A stretch of DNA of 64,000 nt from contig NZ_QKZT01000001.1 of NCBI RefSeq assembly GCF_003254055.1, positions 186,001 to 250,000 of the forward strand, given 5' to 3'. A model generated the notes under the pieces. The model worked only from the letters and a program-made list of their open reading frames with translations, did no database searches and was not told where the DNA came from. The DNA comes from Algoriphagus chordae (GTDB lineage Bacteria > Bacteroidota > Bacteroidia > Cytophagales > Cyclobacteriaceae). A program made the translations under genes and the position numbers. Numbering within the stretch: position 1 is the first letter of the stretch; each line of letters begins with the position of its first letter. Positions 57,781 to 64,000 of the stretch are shown piece by piece.

Positions 57781-58483
57781 CCATGTTGGTGAAAATTTGG
57801 TTTACGTCATCATCATCTTCCATTTTTTCTATCATTTTATTGATAATCTCTTCTTGCTCTTCGTCAAGCTCAGTAAGAGTAGTTGGAAAGCGTTGAAAAT
57901 CAGCGCTGATTACGTCAATATTTTTTTCTTCAAGGGCTTTTTGCATGGTACCGAAGTCTTCAAATTCGGTATAAACGAAGATCTCACCTTCGTTTTCATC
58001 GATGTCAACTAATCCATAATCTATTAATTCGAATTCAAGCTCTTCTAAGTCAAACTCACCTTTTGCGAATCTGAAAACTGCCTTTCGATCAAACATAAAA
58101 ACTACCGAGCCAGAAGTACCTAATGAGCCACCAGCTTTGGAGAAACAGCTTCTCACATTTGCTACGGTTCTATTGATATTATCCGTGGAGGTTTCTACTA
58201 CTACTGCGATACCAAAGGGTCCATAACCTTCGTAAACTACTTCTTCGTAATCTTTTTCATCCTTATTTGATGCCCGCTTGATCGCTGCTTCGATTCTGTC
58301 TTTGGGCATTTGAGCGCCCTTGGCATTTTGGATTATTGTACGAAGTCTGGGGTTTGAAGCGGGATCGGGACCTCCCGATTTCACCGCCATTACGATTTCT
58401 TTTCCTAGACGCGTAAATACTTTGGACATTTTGTCCCAACGCTTGAATTTTCTCTCTTTTCTGAATTCAAATGCTCTTCCCAT
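57776..58483 (-). CDS. YebC/PmpR family transcriptional regulator
   Basis: 235 residues. YebC-family protein; some members act as transcription regulators and others aid translation of polyproline stretches, so the exact role is open. Family features are the basic N-terminal domain MGRAFEFRKERKFKRWDKMSKV (1-22, split) with FTRLGKEIVMAVKSGG (about 23-38), ASNPRLRTIIQNAKGAQMPKDRI (about 42-64) and YEGYGPFGIAVVVE (about 85-98), followed by the acidic C-terminal domain. The ORF length is standard. Divergent from ndh. Confidence 0.94.
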   Translation of the reverse strand: MGRAFEFRKERKFKRWDKMSKVFTRLGKEIVMAVKSGGPDPASNPRLRTIIQNAKGAQMPKDRIEAAIKRASNKDEKDYEEVVYEGYGPFGIAVVVETSTDNINRTVANVRSCFSKAGGSLGTSGSVVFMFDRKAVFRFAKGEFDLEELEFELIDYGLVDIDENEGEIFVYTEFEDFGTMQKALEEKNIDVISADFQRFPTTLTELDEEQEEIINKMIEKMEDDDDVNQIFTNMA

Positions 58484-58531
58484 GATTATATACTATTAGG
58501 GAAGTAAAATTAGCAATTCTTTTCGTTTGGC

Positions 58532-58549
58532 TAGAATAGAACTATTCTA
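58532..58549. promoter_or_regulatory. 18-bp dyad between yebC and ndh
   Basis: TAGAATAG (58532-58539) and CTATTCTA (58542-58549) form a perfect inverted repeat around AA, midway in the 145-bp divergent region. No T-run follows on either strand, so a protein-binding operator is more likely than a terminator. Confidence 0.5.
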
Positions 58550-58628
58550 TGTCAAGAATTTGTTTGAAAGTGTGCCATTTTTGAAGTGACATTTTTCCAA
58601 TTCAAGACGACTAAAATAAAGTATAACC

Positions 58629-59960
58629 ATGTCGGAATTTCTCTCAACTCCTCTTCCCAATATTCCTAAATCAGATTTACCAAAAGTAGTAATTGTAGGT
58701 GCTGGCTTTGGAGGACTCAAACTTGCCATGAAGCTGATGAATAAGAAGTTTCAGGTGATCTTGCTGGACAAGCATAACTATCATCAGTTTCAGCCCCTAT
58801 TCTATCAGGTGGCCACAGCTGGACTAGAGCCTAGTGCGATCTCTTTTCCTCTTCGTAAAATTTTCCATGGATCAAAAAATGTCACCTTCCGCATGGCTCA
58901 GGTGGATCATTTTGATCCTAAGCTTAAAAGGATCTATACAGATGTGGGCTACATAGATTACAGCTATCTAGTGATGGCAATGGGAGCAGACACCAATTAT
59001 TTTGGCTCTAAAACCATAGAAGAGTCTGCTTCACCAATGAAAACAGTCTCGGAAGCACTTTATATCCGAAATAAAATAATTTCGAATTATGAGCGAGCGA
59101 TTAATATTGAGAAAGCAGAGGATCGTAAATCTCTGATGAATGTGGTGATCGTGGGCGGGGGACCTACAGGAGTGGAACTGGCTGGGGCAATGGCAGATCT
59201 GAGAAATACTGTATTGCCAAAGGATTATCCAGAGCTCAATTTCCATAACATGAAGATTGTACTTATAGAAGCTGGACCGGAGTTGCTCGGGCCTATGTCT
59301 AATGAGTCTAAAGAAAGTGCCTTGAAATATCTGCAGGATCTTGGCGTGGATGTAATGCTGAATACTATGGTGAAAGACTACGATGGTAATGAAGTAATAC
59401 TTGCCGAGAAGGAATCTATTCAGACGCAGACTTTACTTTGGGCGGCGGGTATTAAACCAAATAGGATTGGAGGATTAGAGGCTGATAATTATGCCTCAAA
59501 TGGAAGAATAATGGTGGATGATTTTTCAGAGATTAAAGGATGTCCTGATGTCTATGCACTTGGTGATATTAGTTTGATGACTCAGAAAGGATATCCTAAA
59601 GGTCATCCACAAGTAGCACAGGTAGCCATTCAACAAGCAGTTTGTCTGGCTCATAATCTCCACAAGATTGTAGAAGGAAAGGACAAGAAAGTTTTTAAAT
59701 ATAAAGATCTAGGATCCATGGCCACAGTAGGTAGAAAGCTCGCTGTGGTAGATTTACCTTTTATCAAGTTTCAGGGTATTTTGGCTTGGTTTACTTGGCT
59801 ATTTGTTCACCTGATGGCTATTCTGGGAGTGAAAAATAAGGTATTTATTTTCCTTGATTGGTCTTGGAACTATCTGAGCTTTGACCCTAGTCTGAGACTG
59901 CTGATCAAGCCAAAAGCAGTAAGACCATCTGAACAGAAGGAACTGACAGAGGAGAGATGA
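58629..59960 (+). CDS. ndh: Type II NADH:quinone oxidoreductase
   Basis: 443 residues. Non-proton-pumping NADH dehydrogenase passing electrons to quinone. FAD-binding VVIVGAGFGGLKLAMKL lies at about 21-37; the second, NAD-binding Rossmann motif VVIVGGGPTGVELAGAMADL is near 174-193. The FAD loop GCPDVYALGDIS is near 306-317 and the quinone-side AQVAIQQAV near 331. A hydrophobic C-terminal segment (WFTWLFVHLMAILGVKNKV, about 384-402) is the membrane anchor. It has a short leader and no clear promoter; the dyad at 58532 may regulate it. Confidence 0.93.
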   Translation: MSEFLSTPLPNIPKSDLPKVVIVGAGFGGLKLAMKLMNKKFQVILLDKHNYHQFQPLFYQVATAGLEPSAISFPLRKIFHGSKNVTFRMAQVDHFDPKLKRIYTDVGYIDYSYLVMAMGADTNYFGSKTIEESASPMKTVSEALYIRNKIISNYERAINIEKAEDRKSLMNVVIVGGGPTGVELAGAMADLRNTVLPKDYPELNFHNMKIVLIEAGPELLGPMSNESKESALKYLQDLGVDVMLNTMVKDYDGNEVILAEKESIQTQTLLWAAGIKPNRIGGLEADNYASNGRIMVDDFSEIKGCPDVYALGDISLMTQKGYPKGHPQVAQVAIQQAVCLAHNLHKIVEGKDKKVFKYKDLGSMATVGRKLAVVDLPFIKFQGILAWFTWLFVHLMAILGVKNKVFIFLDWSWNYLSFDPSLRLLIKPKAVRPSEQKELTEER

Positions 59961-60141
59961 GACTTAGTGTTTTTAGTGCTGTAATGTTTGTAACTGTTAA
60001 GAGGAACAAGCAGCATAAGCAAATTTTTACTGGAGCTAGTAGAAATGGCGTATTTAGATTTGTTAACAAAAACTCTTTTGGCTTAGATTAAACTGCAATC
60101 CATAACCTTGGTCTAATCCATGTAACTAAACACCAGAACAC

Positions 60142-60552
60142 ATGAAAAAATGGATTTTCGCTACAGGCTTGATGGTAATGATCAGTCTTAGCACATTTGC
60201 GCAGAGAAATGGAGGAGGAGAAAGACCAAGCGCTGAAGAAAGAGCTAAAAGGAATACTGAGCGTATGGCTGAAGAACTTCAGCTAACGGATGCTCAAAAA
60301 AAGCAGATTTTGGATATCAATCTAGAATATGCAAAAAAGAATGAGGCTGAGATGGCTGAGCGAAAAGCTAAAGCTGATGCCAATAAAGATGCCGCGGAAG
60401 CGAGAAAGGCTGAAATGAAGGAGCAGGATGACAAAATCCAAGCGGTTTTGAATGATGAGCAAAAAGCAAAATGGGCTGAATACAAAGCCAAAAACCAGAA
60501 TGGTCAAAGAGGGAGAAATGGCGGTGGTCCTCCAAGAGGTGGCGGGAATTAA
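60142..60552 (+). CDS. Secreted Spy/CpxP-like or DUF4890-like helical protein
   Basis: 136 residues. Signal peptide (MKKWIFATGLMVMISLSTFAQ) followed by an Arg/Gly patch, then a long charged helical region with an ELQLTDAQKKQILDIN motif (about 44-59), the LTxxQ pattern of Spy/CpxP-type periplasmic chaperones, and a helix rich in Ala, Glu and Lys. The C-terminus is Gly/Arg-rich (GQRGRNGGGPPRGGG). Likely a periplasmic stress or chaperone protein; function is inferred from the motif. Its own terminator follows at 60577. Confidence 0.8.
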   Translation: MKKWIFATGLMVMISLSTFAQRNGGGERPSAEERAKRNTERMAEELQLTDAQKKQILDINLEYAKKNEAEMAERKAKADANKDAAEARKAEMKEQDDKIQAVLNDEQKAKWAEYKAKNQNGQRGRNGGGPPRGGGN

Positions 60553-60576
60553 TTCGCCAATTAACCCCCACAAGAC

Positions 60577-60612
60577 AAAAAGCCATCCTGAATCAACTCG
60601 GGATGGCTTTTT
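60577..60612. terminator. Bidirectional intrinsic terminator
   Basis: AAAAAGCCATCC (60577-60588) and GGATGGCTTTTT (60601-60612) form a perfect 12-bp stem with A5/T5 flanks around a 12-base loop. It separates the converging secreted protein and gltD genes. Confidence 0.92.
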
Positions 60613-60633
60613 GTTATGTTATGGAAAATGAAC

Positions 60634-62112
60634 TTAGTCTAATCCTTCGACTTCCTGTTCTACTTGGAAGAATGACTCATCTTTCTGTGGTAGAGCAGAT
60701 TCACCCATAAGGAATTCATCTACTTTTACAGCAGCCTCCCTTCCTTCAGAGATTGCCCATACGACCAATGACTGGCCACGGCGCATATCTCCAGCTAGGA
60801 ATACTTTAGAGTTTGTGCTTTGGTAATTTTTAGACTTTGGAAGCGTGTTCTCCATGGTAGCTACCCCGAATGCTTCAAGCAATCCATTTTGGGCAGGACC
60901 TGTGTAGCCGATAGCCAAGAATGCCAAATCACACGGAACAGTACGTTCTGTACCTGCGATTTCTTCAAAGACCATACGACCATCTTTGTGTACCCATTCT
61001 AGGTCTACTAGATTCAATCCAGTTACTTGACCTTCTTCATTTACAGTGAATTCTTTCGTAAGCACAGAGAATACTCGCTCGGCTCCCTCTTCATGTGAAC
61101 TAGATGTTCGCAGAGTCATCGGCCATTCCGGCCATGGATTAAGCGTGTTTCTTTGCTGTGGAGGCTTAGGCAAAAGCTCAAGTTGTGTGATGGAGGCTGC
61201 TCCATGTCTATTGGATGTTCCTATACAATCACTTCCTGTATCACCACCACCGATCACGATGACATGTTTTCCTTTGGCAGAAATCGGATTTTCTTCGATC
61301 TCATCTGATACTACCTTATTCTGCTGACCTAGAAATTCCATAGCAAAATGAACCCCATTGGCTTGTGAGCCTTTGATATTCAATCCTCTAGGTTGTCCTG
61401 CTCCAGTGGAAAGTACAACAGCATCGAAGTTTTTCAGAATATTTTCTGCTTTGATATTGAAGCCTACCTCCGTGTTACAAGTGAAGATTACACCTTCTTG
61501 CTTCATGAAATCGATACGACGATCAATAACCCATTTTTCCAACTTGAAGTCAGGGATACCAAACCGAAGTAATCCTCCAGGCTTGGAGTCTTTTTCGAAT
61601 AGAGTCACCTCATGTCCTGCTTGGTTAAGCTGATCTGCCGCGGCAAGTCCTGCAGGTCCTGAGCCAATAACGGCTACAGACTTTCCAGTTCTTGTTTTTG
61701 GCGGATTAGCTTTGATCAAGCCTAGTTCATAAGCTTTTTCTGCTATACTCTTTTCTATCAGTTCAATCGTAACTGGATCCTTATTGATCCCAAGTACGCA
61801 GCTCGCTTCGCAGGGAGCTGGACAAATTCTTCCTGTAAACTCAGGAAAGTTATTGGTACTTCTTAGAATCTTGATTGCATCTTCCCACTCATTATTGTAA
61901 ACCGCATCATTGAAGTCTGGAATTACATTTCCAAGTGGACAGCCATTGTGGCAAAAGGGCACCCCACAATCCATGCAGCGAGCTGCCTGATTGTTGAGTT
62001 TTTCTTCTGCAAAATCCTCATATATTTCCTTGAAGTCACTGACACGTGCTTTTGCATCGCGACTGCTAGGTGTTTCTCTACTAAATTTTAAAAATCCGTC
62101 TTTCGCTGCCAT
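60634..62112 (-). CDS. gltD: Glutamate synthase small subunit
   Basis: 492 residues. FAD/iron-sulfur beta subunit passing NADPH electrons to GltB. The N-terminal Fe-S motif is AARCMDCGVPFCHNGCPLGN (about 43-62), with a second cluster in GRICPAPCEASCVLG (about 94-108). FAD-binding VAVIGSGPAGLAAADQL is near 147-163, and the second Rossmann GKHVIVIGGGDTGSDCIGTS (split) lies near 280-300. LAGDMRRGQSLVVWAISEGR is the late FAD contact (about 440-459). It starts 1 bp after the gltB stop, so it is co-transcribed with the large subunit. Confidence 0.97.
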   Translation of the reverse strand: MAAKDGFLKFSRETPSSRDAKARVSDFKEIYEDFAEEKLNNQAARCMDCGVPFCHNGCPLGNVIPDFNDAVYNNEWEDAIKILRSTNNFPEFTGRICPAPCEASCVLGINKDPVTIELIEKSIAEKAYELGLIKANPPKTRTGKSVAVIGSGPAGLAAADQLNQAGHEVTLFEKDSKPGGLLRFGIPDFKLEKWVIDRRIDFMKQEGVIFTCNTEVGFNIKAENILKNFDAVVLSTGAGQPRGLNIKGSQANGVHFAMEFLGQQNKVVSDEIEENPISAKGKHVIVIGGGDTGSDCIGTSNRHGAASITQLELLPKPPQQRNTLNPWPEWPMTLRTSSSHEEGAERVFSVLTKEFTVNEEGQVTGLNLVDLEWVHKDGRMVFEEIAGTERTVPCDLAFLAIGYTGPAQNGLLEAFGVATMENTLPKSKNYQSTNSKVFLAGDMRRGQSLVVWAISEGREAAVKVDEFLMGESALPQKDESFFQVEQEVEGLD

Positions 62113-62113
62113 C

Positions 62114-64000
62114 TTACACCAATGATTTTGATTGTTCTAATGCTCTTTTCTCTAAAACTGCCTTGTAATCTCTAGGGATTACCTTGATAAACTTCTTTTT
62201 GGAAGTATCCCAATCTTCTAGGAATCTTATTCCCAGTTCCGATTTGGTCAGTTTTACGTGTCTTTTCAGGAAGGTTTTTATCGTGCTGAAATCTTCCTCA
62301 TTTAGATTATCTATATCTACTAATTCTGGATTGATTTCAGTGATGTAGTCCTTGAGAATATAGGCTATTCCACCGCTCATACCTGCAGCGAAGTTTCTTC
62401 CGATTTCTCCAAGATTCACTACCAGTCCACCAGTCATGTATTCACAACCGTGATCTCCGATACCTTCTACTACGGTTTGTACGCCTGAATTTCGTACACA
62501 GAATCTCTCACCGCCTTTTCCGTTAATGTATGCCTCTCCAGAAGTAGCGCCATAGAATGCTACGTTGCCGATGATGATGTTATCTTCATGTTTGAATTTG
62601 GCATTTCTGCTAGGATAGATAATTAATTTCCCACCTGATAACCCTTTGCCAAAGTAATCATTGGCTTCACCTTCTAGTTCGAAGTTGATGCCCTTGGTAA
62701 GGAATCCACCGTAGGTCTGACCTGCAGAACCTGTGAATTTGAAATTGATCGTATCCTCAGGCAGACCTGGACTTCCATATATTTTGGAAACCTCATTGGA
62801 CAACATCGCCCCAACGGATCTGTCAATATTTTTGATCTGGAAACTTCCAGATGAAGCCATAGCTTGTTCTAGCGAAGGAAGCGCAGCTTTGATCAACTGC
62901 CGATCCAATACTCTTTTCAGCTCAAAATCTTGATCAATTTGCTTATGTATTCCTACATGATCCGGAACCTCTACTTTGTGGAAAATAGGACTCAAGTCCA
63001 CTTTATCCCATTTCCAGTGGTTCAAATGACCCGTAGATTGAAGGACGTTACTTTGTCCTACCATCTCGTCTATAGTACGGAATCCGAGGGATGCCATGAT
63101 CTCTCTGAGGTCTTGAACAAGGAATTGGAAGAAATTCACTACATGATCAGGATCACCAGTAAATAGTTTTCTCAAGTCTGGATTCTGAGTTGCAATACCC
63201 ACTGGACAAGTGTTCAGGTGGCATTTTCTCATCATAATACATCCTTCTACCACCAAAGCGGCAGTGGAGATTCCCCATTCTTCAGCTCCTAAAAGTGTCG
63301 CAATCGCAAGATCACGACCCGTTCTTAGCTGACCATCGGTCTGAAGTACCACACGGCTACGAAGGTTATTTTTCACCAAAGTCTGATGAGCTTCAGAAAG
63401 CCCAAGTTCCCATGGTAAGCCTGCGTGACGGATTGAACTCAATGGAGATGCTCCAGTTCCTCCGTCAGCACCGGAGATTAGAATCACATCAGCCATGGCT
63501 TTTGCCACACCTGCTGCTACTGTTCCTACTCCAGCCTGAGAAACAAGTTTCACATTGATTCTTGCCTTTCTATTCGCATTTTTCAAATCGTAGATCAGCT
63601 GAGCTAAATCTTCAATTGAATAAATATCGTGGTGAGGTGGAGGGGATATCAATCCTACTCCAGGAGTAGAATGTCTTACTCTACCGATCCAATCATCTAC
63701 TTTATGACCAGGAAGCTGTCCACCTTCTCCAGGCTTAGCACCTTGTGCCATCTTGATTTGAAGTTCGGCAGCATTTGCAAGGTAATTACTCGTAACACCG
63801 AATCTACCAGAAGCTACTTGCTTGATTGCAGAGCGCTCCCAGTCCCCATTTTCTTTTTTGGCAAATCGTACCTCATCTTCTCCTCCTTCACCAGAGTTAC
63901 TTTTAGCTCCTATTCTATTCATGGCTATCGCCAAAGTAGAGTGTGCTTCGTGAGAAATAGAACCAAAGGACATCGCTCCAGTAGCAAATCTTCGCATGAT
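62114..64000 (-). CDS. gltB: Glutamate synthase large subunit, C-terminal part (runs off window)
   Basis: The frame stays open to the right edge; 628 residues of the C-terminal part are present (the whole protein is about 1500). Visible: the FMN-binding synthase domain starting [18 protein letters not shown], the ammonia-channel/FMN region [39 protein letters not shown], the [3Fe-4S] cysteines in [16 protein letters not shown], and the C-terminal beta-helix domain ([20 protein letters not shown], then [20 protein letters not shown]). Catalyses 2-oxoglutarate plus glutamine to two glutamate. The amidotransferase half lies outside the window. gltD follows 1 bp downstream. Confidence 0.97.
   Translation of the reverse strand: MMRRFATGAMSFGSISHEAHSTLAIAMNRIGAKSNSGEGGEDEVRFAKKENGDWERSAIKQVASGRFGVTSNYLANAAELQIKMAQGAKPGEGGQLPGHKVDDWIGRVRHSTPGVGLISPPPHHDIYSIEDLAQLIYDLKNANRKARINVKLVSQAGVGTVAAGVAKAMADVILISGADGGTGASPLSSIRHAGLPWELGLSEAHQTLVKNNLRSRVVLQTDGQLRTGRDLAIATLLGAEEWGISTAALVVEGCIMMRKCHLNTCPVGIATQNPDLRKLFTGDPDHVVNFFQFLVQDLREIMASLGFRTIDEMVGQSNVLQSTGHLNHWKWDKVDLSPIFHKVEVPDHVGIHKQIDQDFELKRVLDRQLIKAALPSLEQAMASSGSFQIKNIDRSVGAMLSNEVSKIYGSPGLPEDTINFKFTGSAGQTYGGFLTKGINFELEGEANDYFGKGLSGGKLIIYPSRNAKFKHEDNIIIGNVAFYGATSGEAYINGKGGERFCVRNSGVQTVVEGIGDHGCEYMTGGLVVNLGEIGRNFAAGMSGGIAYILKDYITEINPELVDIDNLNEEDFSTIKTFLKRHVKLTKSELGIRFLEDWDTSKKKFIKVIPRDYKAVLEKRALEQSKSLV

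Noticed and set aside
1..64000. rRNA and tRNA genes, phage, transposase or plasmid genes
   Set aside because: No sequence matching tRNA or rRNA hallmarks and no integrase, transposase or phage structural protein was recognised among the ORFs.

Overview
The window looks like chromosomal DNA from a member of the Bacteroidota, most likely Cytophagales close to Cyclobacteriaceae (Algoriphagus or Cyclobacterium type). The evidence is two SusC-like/OMP beta-barrel receptors with carboxypeptidase-regulatory N-domains, a bacillithiol-type YtxJ protein, DUF4403 and DUF3857 proteins, a NagZ-beta-lactamase fusion, and several TAnnTTTG (-7) promoter elements of the Bacteroidota sigma factor. The exact genus is inference. 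No rRNA, tRNA, CRISPR, phage or transposase gene was seen; most of the window is ordinary housekeeping sequence.

Layout. 0-5 kb: ZIP metal transporter, then a two-subunit sodium/acetate-type symporter with acs. 5-12.4 kb: small membrane ORF, DUF4403 lipoprotein, ytxJ, TonB-linked outer membrane receptor, fasciclin protein, pheS. 12.4-18.1 kb: kynurenine-pathway genes (3-hydroxyanthranilate dioxygenase, kynU, kmo, minus strand), interrupted by a palindromic intergenic repeat, then a membrane dipeptidase pair on plus. 18-19.8 kb: compact minus-strand accessory cluster (secreted CTC-motif protein, HigA-like antitoxin without toxin, zinc ribbon, membrane protein). 19.8-24 kb: prmC, RsmB-like methyltransferase, guaB. 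23.9-24.9 kb: RES/Xre toxin-antitoxin pair with a 13-bp-arm palindrome upstream. 24.9-31 kb: acetyltransferase, coaX, M23 protein, PLP enzyme, GH3-serine hydrolase fusion. 31-36 kb: hypothetical-mutL-rhomboid-rhomboid operon, TRIC channel. 36-42.3 kb: ICMT-like methyltransferase, saccharopine dehydrogenase-like enzyme coupled to deoC, two unrelated phosphate-transporter-type permeases, tadA, sod. 42-51 kb: second receptor, beta-propeller lipoprotein, MaoC protein, DUF3857 pair. 51-64 kb: methyltransferase, mtgA, a cluster of DnaA-box-like sites, ClC channel, M28 peptidase, DUF84 and YebC proteins, type II NADH dehydrogenase, Spy-like protein, gltD and the 3' part of gltB, which runs off the right edge.

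The most unusual signals are: a tight cluster of three perfect TTATCCACA sites plus two near matches at 52.96-53.12 kb; an orphan HigA operon whose first gene begins with an apparent copy of the antitoxin N-terminus and is preceded by three 21-bp-phased direct repeats; the RES/Xre operator palindrome; an intrinsic-terminator-like hairpin just upstream of the acetate-uptake operon; and several families of short intergenic repeats. None amounts to a demonstrated new system. Positions were read by eye from the sequence; no searches or folding calculations were run.
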